Origin: JAJXZJ01 sp050012855
Lineage (GTDB): Bacteria > Verrucomicrobiota > Verrucomicrobiia > Limisphaerales > J093
Length of the DNA stretch: 64,000 nt
NCBI GenBank assembly: GCA_050012855.1
Contig: JBEKGJ010000012.1
Span: 30,543-94,542, forward strand
Direction of reading: 5' to 3'
This document shows positions 44,486-53,090 of the stretch, piece by piece. How positions within the stretch are numbered: position 1 is the stretch's first letter; the number at the start of each line of letters is the position of its first letter. A model generated the notes under the pieces. It saw nothing but the letters and a program-made list of their open reading frames with translations, did no database searches and was not told where the DNA came from. Both the position numbers and the translations under genes were made by a program.

Positions 44486-45196
44486 ATGACCCCGGCCTTG
44501 CGAATCAAGGACCTGCCCCCCAGCGAGCGACCGCGTGAAAGGCTGGCGGCCCAGGGCGCCGAAAACCTCGGCAACGCCGACCTCATCGCGATCCTCCTGC
44601 GCAGCGGCATGCGCGGCGTCTCCGCCGTCGCGGCGGCGGAACAACTGCTCGCGCGCTACCAGTCGCTCGACCGCCTGGCCCGCGCTTCGCTCGACGAGCT
44701 TCGCGCCTTCCCGGGCATCGGTCCCGACAAGGCCGTCACCCTCAAGGCCGCCTTCACGCTGGCACAACGCATGACGCGCGAACTCCATGCGGACTCGCCG
44801 CTGCTCGACACGCCCGAGCGGGTCGCGGATTTTTTGCGCGAGGAAAACCGGCCCTATGAGGTCGAATGCTTCCAGGTCGCGCTGCTGAACACGCGTCGGC
44901 GCCTGATCCGTGTGGAGAAGTTGTCGCAGGGCACGCTCGACACGATCCTGGTGCATCCCCGCGAGGTGTTCCGGGCCGCCATTGTCGCCGCGGCCGCCGC
45001 CATCGTGGTCGTCCACAACCATCCCAGCGGCGACCCGACGCCCAGCGAGGCGGACATCAAGGTCACGCGCGATCTGATCCGCGCCGGGCAGTTGCTGAAG
45101 ATCGAGGTGCTCGATCATGTCATCCTCGGCCGGGCCACGCCGGAGCGGCCGAAAGACTACGCCTCCCTGCGCGAGCTGGGGTATTTCTTCCAATAG
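44486..45196 (+). CDS. radC: RadC/JAB-MPN-domain protein
   Basis: A 236-residue protein of the RadC family. An N-terminal helix-hairpin-helix-like region (LRAFPGIGPDKAVTLKAAF) is followed by a JAMM metal-binding motif HNHPSGDPTPSEAD with His177, His179 and Asp190. Family members have been linked to DNA repair and, more generally, to mobile or stress-induced contexts, but the biochemical role is unsettled. It follows the SNF2 gene on the same strand. Length is near the usual 220-235. Confidence 0.9.
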   Translation: MTPALRIKDLPPSERPRERLAAQGAENLGNADLIAILLRSGMRGVSAVAAAEQLLARYQSLDRLARASLDELRAFPGIGPDKAVTLKAAFTLAQRMTRELHADSPLLDTPERVADFLREENRPYEVECFQVALLNTRRRLIRVEKLSQGTLDTILVHPREVFRAAIVAAAAAIVVVHNHPSGDPTPSEADIKVTRDLIRAGQLLKIEVLDHVILGRATPERPKDYASLRELGYFFQ

Positions 45197-45224
45197 CCGC
45201 CAGCCTGATGATCGGAACGCGCGG

Positions 45225-45521
45225 CTAAAACGCGGCCTTCAACCCCTGGCGATACTGGTCGAAGGCCACACGGCCCGCGCGCGTCAACCGCAACAGGGTC
45301 TGGGGCACTTTGCCGCGATAGGTCTTCTCAATCTCGACGTAGCCGGCCTCCTCCAATCGGGCGAGATGGCTGGACAAGTTGCCCTTGTTCATCTCGGTTT
45401 CGTGCAGCAGGTAAAGGAAGTCGCATTCCTTCACCGCCCCGAGCAGGGCCACGATCATCAGCCGCCCGGGTTCATGAATGACCCGGTCCAGTTCGGAAAT
45501 GGCTCGCAGTTGCTCGTTCAT
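45225..45521 (-). CDS. Winged-helix transcriptional regulator
   Basis: A 98-residue winged-helix DNA-binding protein: RVIHEPGRLMIVALLGAV, NKGNLSSHLARLEEAGYVEIE with a recognition helix and wing (KTYRGKVPQTLLRLT). It resembles MarR/ArsR-like small regulators lacking metal-binding cysteines. Its ATG at 45521 overlaps the stop of the membrane-protein gene (ATGA), so translation is coupled. It is the third gene of the operon whose promoter carries the AGTTTG palindrome at 47368; self-regulation through that site is an inference. Confidence 0.85.
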   Translation of the reverse strand: MNEQLRAISELDRVIHEPGRLMIVALLGAVKECDFLYLLHETEMNKGNLSSHLARLEEAGYVEIEKTYRGKVPQTLLRLTRAGRVAFDQYRQGLKAAF

Positions 45522-46180
45522 TCGGCTTCCGGGGCGGGCGGTTGGGTGTGCCGAATGTACAAATACAGGGTAGCCCCGCCGGATCCGAGCCACGTAAGAC
45601 CAACGAACAAAAGCATCGGCCGCCACAACCCTACAAAATCCGCGGGGGCGATGAGAGCAATCGCGAGAAGCCCCAGCGCCATGAAGAGTAAGACGAGCCA
45701 TTTCCACGGGTGGTGCCTCTCCGTCCGGTAGATCCAGACCGCATACGCCGCCGCATAGAGCGCCGCTGCGCCCATCCACAGAAGGCCCATCCAATCGTGC
45801 TGCCTGTCGAACCGCATCAGGCAGCCAAAACCGGCCGCAATCACGACCGAAACAGCGGCGATTGCGACCATCGCGGTCCACCAGGACTTTCCGCCAACGC
45901 GGTAGGCGACATACCCGGTGCGCGGCCAGGTGATGCGCTTCTTGATTGCCTTGGGGACCCAGAGAATAAGACCGAACATCAGGAGGAGGCCCGCGAAAAA
46001 TAACAACATACTGGCGAACCCGTGCCTCCACATCGAATTCTCCGGCAGCCCTGCCTGCACGTAGTTCAAAAAGGTATAGCCCAGCGCCATCAGGCCGAAG
46101 GCCATCTCGCCGGTCCCGTCAATGTTGTCGTATCGCTTGGGCCGGCCCATGTAATTTCGAAGTTGCTCTTGATCTTTCAT
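45518..46180 (-). CDS. Integral membrane protein associated with the winged-helix regulator
   Basis: A 220-residue protein with about six predicted membrane helices (for example GEMAFGLMALGYTFLNYV, MLLFFAGLLLMFGLILWV, MVAIAAVSVVIAAGFG, LVLLFMALGLLAIALI). No known family is recognised. The start MKDQEQLRNYMG at 46180 follows the upstream gene by 64 bp and ends in a four-base overlap with the regulator gene. This gene pair, membrane protein plus winged-helix regulator, is a common bacterial arrangement in which the regulator may sense a state linked to the membrane partner; the signal is unknown. Confidence 0.75.
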   Translation of the reverse strand: MKDQEQLRNYMGRPKRYDNIDGTGEMAFGLMALGYTFLNYVQAGLPENSMWRHGFASMLLFFAGLLLMFGLILWVPKAIKKRITWPRTGYVAYRVGGKSWWTAMVAIAAVSVVIAAGFGCLMRFDRQHDWMGLLWMGAAALYAAAYAVWIYRTERHHPWKWLVLLFMALGLLAIALIAPADFVGLWRPMLLFVGLTWLGSGGATLYLYIRHTQPPAPEAE

Positions 46181-46244
46181 AAACACTGGATGGTGCCGCA
46201 AATTTGCTTTCGACGTCGTTTCAGAGAAGGAACCCCCGCCGGCC

Positions 46245-47258
46245 TCACGGGCTCTTCGGCGCCAACATTCCGGCCGCCAGCTTCATCGTGTTGATTTGCA
46301 TCTCGCGCAAAGCCGTTTGCGATTGCTGAAACGCGGCAAGCTGTTCGGGGGGGAGAATCTGTTTGGCACGAACCAGAACTTGCTGGTCGAACTGCGCCTT
46401 GTCCTGCGCGAACTGGTTCAGCCGGTTCTCGTTGAACATCTCGGCCACATTCGCGTCCGGGGAACCAGCCCCGGCGGAGTCTGTCGTCCATTTGAAGCCG
46501 CTCCGCACCTCTTGCATCGCCTGAATCAACTGCTCTTCCTGCGGCGCGCTCAATGCCGTGGGAGTGCCGGCCAGTTGGTCGCGGATCTGGCCGATCGAAA
46601 GCCGGTCGGGCACGCTCTGTTCGTAAGTCTTCAAAGTCGCGTAATTGTCTTCACCCAGCAATTGCTTGATCTGCTCGTCGCAGGCGTCGGTTTCGCTCTT
46701 CATCTGCTTCCCCAGCTCCGCGCGCTTGGAGGCGTCCATGTCCCCACCCAGCATGGACGTCCCCATGTCCGTGGCCACGAGCATTTTCTTTTCCATCAAG
46801 TCCTTCACCGCCGCGGTCGTTTCGGGCGACAGGTTGAGCTGCTGAAAAAGTGCCGCATACTGCTTCTGCATCAACGGGACCATGACCGCTTTCTGCTGGG
46901 CCTTGATCATCTCCTTCATGCGCGGGTCTTTCAGCAACCCGGCCAGGCCCTGGCCGGCCGTATTGGTCTTCGCCTCGGCCAGCGATTGCTCCAACTGCGC
47001 GATTTGCTTGTGCTGTTTGCCGGCTGCCGCGGAACGTATGGTCAGCAATCCCTGCAGGATCTTCGCCGTCCTCTCGGCCACCGCCACCCTTTCGCCCGGC
47101 TCGGACATTGCGCTCAATTGCGTTTCCATGGCGTGAAGTTGACCCTCGGCAGACGCAAGCTGCGCCTGGCTTTTTGCGATCTGGCCCCGCTCATGCAGGC
47201 ACAACGCGCCGAGGACGACGGTGGCGACAAGAAGCAAGGCGACGAGAAAATTTTTCAT
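46245..47258 (-). CDS. Hypothetical membrane-anchored periplasmic coiled-coil protein
   Basis: A 337-residue protein. The N-terminal helix MKNFLVALLLVATVVLGAL anchors it or serves as a signal; a Gln/Ala/Leu-rich coiled coil (residues about 25-100) follows, then a helical domain (AVMVPLMQKQYAALFQQLNL, LAGTPTALSAPQEEQLIQAM). No family is recognised. The repeated helical segments with periodic Leu resemble periplasmic chaperone or stress proteins such as the CpxP/Spy type, but similarity is only general. It is the first gene downstream of the operator-bearing promoter. Confidence 0.65.
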   Translation of the reverse strand: MKNFLVALLLVATVVLGALCLHERGQIAKSQAQLASAEGQLHAMETQLSAMSEPGERVAVAERTAKILQGLLTIRSAAAGKQHKQIAQLEQSLAEAKTNTAGQGLAGLLKDPRMKEMIKAQQKAVMVPLMQKQYAALFQQLNLSPETTAAVKDLMEKKMLVATDMGTSMLGGDMDASKRAELGKQMKSETDACDEQIKQLLGEDNYATLKTYEQSVPDRLSIGQIRDQLAGTPTALSAPQEEQLIQAMQEVRSGFKWTTDSAGAGSPDANVAEMFNENRLNQFAQDKAQFDQQVLVRAKQILPPEQLAAFQQSQTALREMQINTMKLAAGMLAPKSP

Positions 47259-47367
47259 AGGACAGATTCGGTTGTTTTGGCCTCGTTCAGCACGCCGGTC
47301 CCGCCGCTATGGTTGTGTCGGCAGGGTCGGCCCAGGTAATTGTGAAGGGTATCTTTCATTGCCGACT

Positions 47368-47396
47368 AGTTTGCATCACAAACTGGTTTTTGTCAA
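47368..47396 (-). promoter_or_regulatory. Promoter with palindromic operator upstream of the membrane-protein operon
   Basis: On the minus strand, ttgaca (47396-47391) is followed after exactly 17 bp by caaact (47373-47368) as the -35 and -10. The -10 is one arm of a perfect 6-bp inverted repeat, agtttg-5 bp-caaact (47368-47384). A transcription start near 47361 would leave about a 100-nt leader before the gene at 47258. The regulator encoded third in this operon is the most likely binder. Remaining DNA between 47259 and 47671 holds no gene. Confidence 0.7.
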
Positions 47397-47671
47397 GAAC
47401 CATTTTCAACCTTTCTTTCGGCGAGCGAACGCCGGGGTCGCCCCGGGCGAAGCTTCGGCGGACCATCGCGCGGTGGTCGCGCCCTCGACCAACGCTTGGC
47501 CTTTTTCCAATAGCCGCCGGCGCGCGGCGCGCTGCCGAACCGCTTGAGGGCAACCCCGCCACCGGCCCGGCGCGGCACGGCTGACGACTGGCGAATCGTC
47601 CGCCCGCGAAGGAAAAAGCGAAGGAAAAAGTGCTTGGCATCCGCCGTCCTTGACCCAAACCTGACGGCGCG

Positions 47672-48475
47672 ATGATTCATCCAACCGCCGTCATTCATCC
47701 CGCTGCGCAGGTGGATCCCACGGCCGAGATCGGTCCGTTTGCGGTGATTGACGCCCACGTGGCGGTCGGCCCGCAGTGCGTCATCGGGCCGCACGTCCAT
47801 CTCACCGGCCACACGACGCTGGGCGCGCGCAACCGCATCCACGCCGGTGCCGTCCTCGGCGACGCGCCCCAGGACGTGAAATACACCGATGCCCCCACGC
47901 GGTTGCGGATCGGCGACGGCAACCTGTTCCGCGAACACGTCACCGTCCACCGCGCGAACAAGGTCGAGGAGGACACGGTGATCGGCTCGCACGGCTTTTT
48001 CATGGCGCACTGCCACGTTGGCCACAACTGCCGGGTGGGCGACCGCGTCATTCTGGCCAACGGTGCGACGCTTGGCGGGCATGTTGTCCTGGAGGACCGG
48101 GCCTTCATCTCGGGCAACTGCCTCGTCCACCAGTTCGTGCGCGTCGGCACGCTGGCGATGATGCAGGGCGGAGCCGCGATCAGCCAGGACCTGCCGCCGT
48201 TCACGGTGGCGCGCGGCGACAACGGCATTTGCGGCCTGAACACGATCGGGCTGCGCCGCGCCGGGTTTACGGGGGAGGAACGTCTCGAACTCCGGCGGCT
48301 GTACCATTTCCTCTTTCGGAGCGGACGCAATCTGCGCACGGCCCTCGCCGAGGCCGTGGGGCAGTTCCCGAGCCCGGCGGCCCGGCACCTGATCGAGTTT
48401 CTGGCGGTCGCGAAGCGCGGCGTGTGTCGCGACACGGGCAACCGCCGGGACGCCGCCGGCGAAGATACGGATTAG
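47672..48475 (+). CDS. lpxA: UDP-N-acetylglucosamine acyltransferase
   Basis: LpxA adds the first acyl chain in lipid A synthesis at the cytoplasmic membrane. The 267-residue protein is built of left-handed beta-helix hexapeptide repeats (IHPTAVIHPAAQVDPTAEI, VAVGPQCVIGPHVHL). Catalytic His is expected in FMAHCHVGHNCRVGD; LRRAGFTGEERLELRRLYH begins the helical C-terminal domain. This is a direct sign of an LPS-bearing outer membrane. The C-terminus past residue 250 is Arg/Asp-rich. No other lpx gene is adjacent. Confidence 0.92.
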   Translation: MIHPTAVIHPAAQVDPTAEIGPFAVIDAHVAVGPQCVIGPHVHLTGHTTLGARNRIHAGAVLGDAPQDVKYTDAPTRLRIGDGNLFREHVTVHRANKVEEDTVIGSHGFFMAHCHVGHNCRVGDRVILANGATLGGHVVLEDRAFISGNCLVHQFVRVGTLAMMQGGAAISQDLPPFTVARGDNGICGLNTIGLRRAGFTGEERLELRRLYHFLFRSGRNLRTALAEAVGQFPSPAARHLIEFLAVAKRGVCRDTGNRRDAAGEDTD

Positions 48476-48496
48476 CCGGTAGCTGACCGCCGAACC

Positions 48497-49072
48497 TCAA
48501 CGCGCCCTGGCCTTGAGGGCGGCCTTGGTTTCCGCCCGGAGCAGGTCCAGCTCATCCTGGTGCTCCAGCTTGCTCGCCCGGCTCATCCGGTCAATGAACA
48601 GGATGCCCCGCAGGTGATCGTGCTCGTGCTGGATGGCCCGTGCCAGCAGGCCGCCGCAACGGAAGCGGAGGGTTTCGCCGGCAAGGTTCTGCGCTACCAC
48701 GTCGATCGTTTGCGACCGGCTGATGTCAGCGAAGATCTCCGGAAAGCTGAGGCATCCCTCCGGGCCGCTGACCGGTTCACCGACCGGCGTGAACTCGGGG
48801 TTGATCAACACCAACGGCATCAGGCTGTCCACATCGGCGGGCCGGCCGTCGAGTTCCATCGTCGAAGGCCGGTCCTTGACTCCGCGCACATCATGCACGG
48901 CCATTTGGACGGCGCGAGCGACCTGTTGCGCCGCGAGGCCGACCCCCTTCGAGGCGTGCATCGTCTCGAGCATGTCCGCCGCCAGTTGGCGAATCTCCGG
49001 CGTGATCGCCGTGATCCGGGCGCCGCGTTCGCGAAGGACCGGATGACCGTATTTGATGATTTCCAGAACCAT
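48497..49072 (-). CDS. def: Peptide deformylase
   Basis: A 191-residue metalloenzyme that removes the formyl group from nascent proteins. All three motifs are present: GVGLAAQQ (43-50), EGCLSFP (Cys107) and the metal-binding QHEHDHL (His149, Glu150, His153). Longer in-frame readings extend into the downstream kinase gene and were rejected; MVLEIIKYGHPVLRE at 49072 is the family start. It lies 62 bp downstream of the PfkB kinase gene, same strand. Confidence 0.95.
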   Translation of the reverse strand: MVLEIIKYGHPVLRERGARITAITPEIRQLAADMLETMHASKGVGLAAQQVARAVQMAVHDVRGVKDRPSTMELDGRPADVDSLMPLVLINPEFTPVGEPVSGPEGCLSFPEIFADISRSQTIDVVAQNLAGETLRFRCGGLLARAIQHEHDHLRGILFIDRMSRASKLEHQDELDLLRAETKAALKARAR

Positions 49073-49134
49073 CGTTGCGCGTCGAGATCCCGCCGGGTTT
49101 GGCCCCCGGGCTCCCGGGCGCCTGAACGGGCGCT

Positions 49135-50262
49135 TCAATATTTCACCGATTCGTCCTGGAGCAAGCCGGCCAGCTCGGGCACGGCCGGGCTGCGGCCCGT
49201 CCGCACGTAGCAACCGCTCGTGCTGACGCCCGCGAGCAGGGCGTCCTGGTTGGCGAGGCCGAGCAGTTTGCCCAGGCAGAAGCCGGAGTTGAAATGGTCG
49301 CCCGCGCCAGTCGTGATGAGCGGCTTGGCCACAAACGGACCGGGCGCCATCGCCACGCCTCCGGCGGAAACCGCCAGCGCGTACGTCACCGGATGCACCA
49401 CGAGCGTGGACACCGGAACGTAACGGTGGATTTCGCGAGCCAAGTCGGCTAGCTGTTCCGGCGCCTTCGCCTCGCAGTCGAAGCCCAACGCCTTGGCCAC
49501 CTCGTGGGCTTCCTTCTCGTTCAGACCGAGGATCACGTCGAAGTGCTGTCCAAACTTCACAACCAGCTTGAGGGCGCGCTGGATGTCCTGCGGCAAACGC
49601 TTCTCGGGGTCGGCCAGGTCCACAAACAGCGTCCGGCGCGGGCCGGAGAGCGACGGACACAGCTCGTGCTGAATCGCCTCCCAGATGTCGCTCATGTAGG
49701 GCAGCATGGTCCAGTTGACGAAACCGACCAGCTCCGCGTTCGCGAACTTCACGGCGAACTTCTCATCGCCGTAGCGAGTGCGGATGTTTTCCCAGGTGAC
49801 CTGCTTCAGCGAGGAGTGTTTGCCCAGCATCACCTTGCCGTCCTCGAACTCGACCGCGTCGGTGTACCCGGGTTCGGCGATGGAAGCCACCTCGGCGCGC
49901 TTGGCGAAATCGGCGAACACCGGGTGCAGGTTGGGATACCCGAGGATGCCCAGGTAGCTGACTTTGACGCCGAAGCTGGCGAGGGCATTCGCCATGATTG
50001 GGCCGTTGCCGCCGAGCTTGGTCATCTGGCTGACCAGTTCAATGTTGGTGCTCTGTCCGGCGGCGGCGCGAATCCGGTCGCCCCACTGCGCCATCCGGGC
50101 GAGGCGGGTGAACTTTTCGGCGTTCTCGCGCTTGTCCACGACGTGCAGGATTTCATCCACGAAACCGTCGAGTCCGACGAAGGCGGACAGCTTGTTGACA
50201 CGGGCGGCGGCGGCCAGCAACTGCCGGGCGCACTGGTTGCGTTGCTCTTGGGTGATGGTCAT
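49135..50262 (-). CDS. PfkB-family carbohydrate/nucleoside kinase
   Basis: A 375-residue kinase. The PfkB C-terminal signature TGAGDHFNSGF contains the catalytic Asp322, and the N-terminal glycine-rich region is MTKLGGNGPIMANALASFG. At 375 residues it is larger than typical ribokinases (about 310). The acceptor sugar or nucleoside is not evident. Encoded between parB and def on the same strand; the neighbours are housekeeping, giving no metabolic clue. Confidence 0.87.
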   Translation of the reverse strand: MTITQEQRNQCARQLLAAAARVNKLSAFVGLDGFVDEILHVVDKRENAEKFTRLARMAQWGDRIRAAAGQSTNIELVSQMTKLGGNGPIMANALASFGVKVSYLGILGYPNLHPVFADFAKRAEVASIAEPGYTDAVEFEDGKVMLGKHSSLKQVTWENIRTRYGDEKFAVKFANAELVGFVNWTMLPYMSDIWEAIQHELCPSLSGPRRTLFVDLADPEKRLPQDIQRALKLVVKFGQHFDVILGLNEKEAHEVAKALGFDCEAKAPEQLADLAREIHRYVPVSTLVVHPVTYALAVSAGGVAMAPGPFVAKPLITTGAGDHFNSGFCLGKLLGLANQDALLAGVSTSGCYVRTGRSPAVPELAGLLQDESVKY

Positions 50263-50302
50263 ACTTGAATCGTTCGTTTGCCCAAAAAATCCCGGAGCCG
50301 GT

Positions 50303-51229
50303 TCATTCCGGGCTCACGCCTACAATCTGGAGAATGCGCTCCAAATCGTCATCGTTGAAAAAACGGATCTCCACGGCGCCGCGCCCCTGCCGGTAGCGCA
50401 ACGTCACTCTCGTGCCCAGCCGCTCCTGGAGCCGCGCCTCGACGGCCGCGACATGCACGTCCCGGGCCACCGGCGTCTTCGCCCCGGCGGGCCGACCGGC
50501 CGCCGGAGTGGCCGCCAGCGACTGCCAGCGGGCGACCAACTCCTCCGTCTGGCGAACACTGAGCGAGTCACGAATTGTTTTCTCGGCCGCCCGGACCTGT
50601 TCGGTTGCCGACGGCAACGCGAGAATGACCTTGGCGTGCCCGACGGAAAGTCGCCCGTTCCGCAGGTGATCAATCACCGCCGGCGGCAGTTTGAGCAACC
50701 GCAGCGCGTTGGCCACGGCGACCCGGCTTTTGCCGACCTTGCCCGCGGCGTCCTCCTGGCGGAGATGAAACTGTTCGATGAGCTGTTGGTAACCCTGCGC
50801 CTCCTCGATCGGATTGAGATTCTCCCGCTGGAGGTTTTCGATGAGGGCCAGTTCGAGCACGGCGGCGTCATCCGCCTCGCGAATGATCACCGGCGCTTCG
50901 GTGAGGCCGGCGAGCTGGGCGGCGCGCCAGCGCCGTTCCCCCGCAATCAGCTCGAACCCGCCGTCCTTGGGACGCACGATCAACGGCTGGACAATGCCCT
51001 GTTCGCGGATGGAGTCGGCCAGTTCGCGCAGCGTGTCGGCGCTGAATTCCTTGCGCGGCTGAAACGGACATGGGCGGATGCGGTGCAGCGCCACCGAGGC
51101 GACGCGCTCAGCGGTATCGCTGGCAGACTGGGGCGCGGTGCCGGTGGCGTGCTGCGGGTTCGGGACGGCCGGGGCGGTGGTTCCGCCCAGAAGCGCGCCC
51201 AAACCACGCCCTAACGCCGATTTGGACAT
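50303..51229 (-). CDS. parB: ParB/Spo0J-family chromosome partitioning protein
   Basis: A 308-residue centromere-binding CTPase. MSKSALGRGLGALLGG leads into the N-terminal domain, with the box II-like GERRWRAAQLAGL for CTP binding and ENLQRENLNPIEEAQGYQ, followed by the helix-turn-helix RLLKLPPAVIDHLRNGRLSVGHAK. The C-terminus (AVEIRFFNDDDLERIL) is the dimer domain. ParA is usually adjacent and is not found here; it may be elsewhere. No parS sequence was identified in this window. Confidence 0.93.
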   Translation of the reverse strand: MSKSALGRGLGALLGGTTAPAVPNPQHATGTAPQSASDTAERVASVALHRIRPCPFQPRKEFSADTLRELADSIREQGIVQPLIVRPKDGGFELIAGERRWRAAQLAGLTEAPVIIREADDAAVLELALIENLQRENLNPIEEAQGYQQLIEQFHLRQEDAAGKVGKSRVAVANALRLLKLPPAVIDHLRNGRLSVGHAKVILALPSATEQVRAAEKTIRDSLSVRQTEELVARWQSLAATPAAGRPAGAKTPVARDVHVAAVEARLQERLGTRVTLRYRQGRGAVEIRFFNDDDLERILQIVGVSPE

Positions 51230-51361
51230 GGCCGGGAAGTGTTGCAGGAGGGTGCCCGCCTTGTCAATGCCGCCGCCAGGACGGCCGTGTCCGAATTTGC
51301 CTCGCCCGGTGGGGAGCGTCCTCGCGAGCCGGCGGGAAGGTTGAGAGGGTGGTGAGTTGAG

Positions 51362-51394
51362 CCTGCCTGCCGCGCCGCGCGCGGCGCAGGCAGG
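51362..51394. repeat. Perfect GC-rich hairpin
   Basis: cctgcct (51362-51368) pairs with aggcagg (51388-51394), and gcgccgcg pairs with the contiguous cgcggcgc inside it, giving a 15-bp stem with a tiny loop. It lies in the parB-activase gap and may end transcription or be one of the local palindromic elements. Confidence 0.6.
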
Positions 51395-51454
51395 AGTTGA
51401 GCGACCGGAGGAGGGTCGCGGTAAACCTCGCACGCCAACCGCACGAACCCGCGC

Positions 51455-51535
51455 GAATTCGCAACTCGAAACTCGAAACTCGCAATTCTCTAGTGGGGCT
51501 GAACACTTCAAACTTGAAACTTGAAACTCCGAACT
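51455..51535. repeat. Degenerate heptanucleotide tandem repeat, tract 5 (two registers)
   Basis: First register (51455-51489): gaattcg, caactcg, aaactcg, aaactcg, caattct. Second register (51501-51535): gaacact, tcaaact, tgaaact, tgaaact, ccgaact. Between and around them lie direct and inverted repeats of cctgtctg and caggcagg up to 51640. No gene is present in 51230-51648. Confidence 0.75.
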
Positions 51536-51648
51536 TCTTTCCTGCTCGCGGGAACCTGTCTGCCGCCTGTCTGCCCCGGCCTGTCTGCGTGCCGATCCGC
51601 ACAGGCAGGCACAGGCAGGCGGTACAGACAGGCGCTCCCACCGACAAG

Positions 51649-52566
51649 TCAAATTGGGACATTAGCGCCGACGTGGGCGGTGACGCCGCGGGCACGGAAC
51701 TGTTCACGGATGGAATCCATTGCCGCCGGGGAGGGCGGATCAACGGCGTCGAGGGCATAATCCAACCCCAGCCTGCGGAATTTCCCGGTGCCGGTCGCGT
51801 GGTAGGGCAGGAGACTTACCGGGGGCGTCGGATCGAACGTGGCGACGAATTCCGCCAGCGCCTCAAGTTCCCCGGGGCCATCGTTGACGCCCGGAATGAT
51901 CGGGATGCGAATCCACAGGTTGGCGTGGACGCGGGCAAGCGCTTGGAGGTTCGCCAGCACCGGGCCGACCGGCCCGCCGCAGTACTGCCGGTGTTTTGCG
52001 TCGTCCATCAGCTTGAGATCGTAAAGGAACAGGTCGGCCAGCCCGGCGATGGCGAGCAGGCATTCGGTGCTGGCGAAGCCGCTGGTGTCCACCGCCGTGT
52101 GCAGGCGCTGGTCGCGGCTGGCCTGGAGCAGGGCCTGCAGGAAGCGCGGTTGCGCCAGCGGTTCACCGCCGGAGAACGTGACGCCGCCGCCGGATTCATC
52201 GTAGAAGACCCGGTCGGTCAGCACTTCCGCCATCACCTCGTCCACGGACATTGCGCGGCCCACCTGCTGGCGCGCCCCGCTGGGGCAGGCGGCGACGCAG
52301 GCTCCGCAAAGCGTGCAGAAATCATGGCGGGCGGGGAGGGCGCCGTTGCCGGCCAGCGTGGCTCCAGAGGGGCAGGCGCGCCGGCATTCGCCGCACGCCA
52401 GGCAGCGGCTTTCGAGGACCAGCAGTTCCGGCCGGGCCGACTGGCCCTCCGGATTGTGGCACCAGGCGCAGTGGAGCGGGCAGCCCTTGAGAAAGACGGT
52501 CGTGCGGATGCCGGGTCCGTCCTGGACGGAGTACCTTTGGAGGTTAAAGACGAGTCCGGTTTCCAT
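51649..52566 (-). CDS. Glycyl-radical-enzyme activase (radical SAM, PFL-activating type)
   Basis: A 305-residue radical-SAM enzyme that installs the glycyl radical on its partner. The radical-SAM Cys triad is in CPLHCAWC (Cys29, Cys33, Cys36). Two further 4Fe-4S clusters, the mark of this activase class, are given by CLACGECRRAC (55-65) and CTLCGACVAAC (84-94). It also shows VTFSGGEPLAQ and VDTSGFASTECL. The start at 52566 (METGLVFNLQ) fits the family; an in-frame reading upstream enters intergenic DNA. The obvious partner is the glycyl radical enzyme at 18293-20842; separation of such pairs is unusual. Confidence 0.9.
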   Translation of the reverse strand: METGLVFNLQRYSVQDGPGIRTTVFLKGCPLHCAWCHNPEGQSARPELLVLESRCLACGECRRACPSGATLAGNGALPARHDFCTLCGACVAACPSGARQQVGRAMSVDEVMAEVLTDRVFYDESGGGVTFSGGEPLAQPRFLQALLQASRDQRLHTAVDTSGFASTECLLAIAGLADLFLYDLKLMDDAKHRQYCGGPVGPVLANLQALARVHANLWIRIPIIPGVNDGPGELEALAEFVATFDPTPPVSLLPYHATGTGKFRRLGLDYALDAVDPPSPAAMDSIREQFRARGVTAHVGANVPI

Positions 52567-53090
52567 GCAGCCAGCCAGCGCGCAGCGATAGCGTAGCACT
52601 TCCCCGGTGCGCGTCAGGGAAAAACGGGGTCTTTCCGCAACTCCGATTCCCCCGTCATCCGCAGCCGGGAAACCAGGCCTCACCTCCAAGCATCCGCCAG
52701 ACGCAGCCGGGAAATCACCACCGACATTCAAGCGAGGAAAGGGCGTTGATGCCCCGCACCCGACGCGCCGCCCCAGTTCCACCCGATTTCAGCACCTTCG
52801 GCGGTCAACATCGTTGCCCCTGACTCGCGGAACGCACTTCCGCCCCTTTGACCACCACGCTCGCCGTTTCGCCACCGCGAGCGATTGGGGGGACTCCTTG
52901 CCGTCCATCCTGCTACCCACTTTCCCGCTGGATTTCGGCCTTGTGCGGGTTTGGGCGGGGCGAGGGGGATTGCTGGCAGGGGTTGATCCGCCCAAGCGGG
53001 AAACTCACCGAAGGCATCAAGGCGGGGCGGGGCGTTTACAGCAGACACCAGACAACAAAGAAGGCCAGCATTGGCTATACGTGCACCTTG
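52567..53090. other. Gap without a supported gene
   Basis: Open frames exist on both strands but lack starts, domains or typical protein composition; they are Arg/Pro-rich and read as GC-rich shadows. The only structure noted is two imperfect copies of gcagccgggaaa near 52663 and 52705. Nothing else is recognised. Confidence 0.5.

Noticed and set aside
41288..45196. Novel defence island centred on the SWIM-SNF2 helicase
   Set aside because: Neighbours are a conserved unknown, RadC and a regulator operon; no nuclease, methylase or other defence gene adjoins, so the call is not supported.
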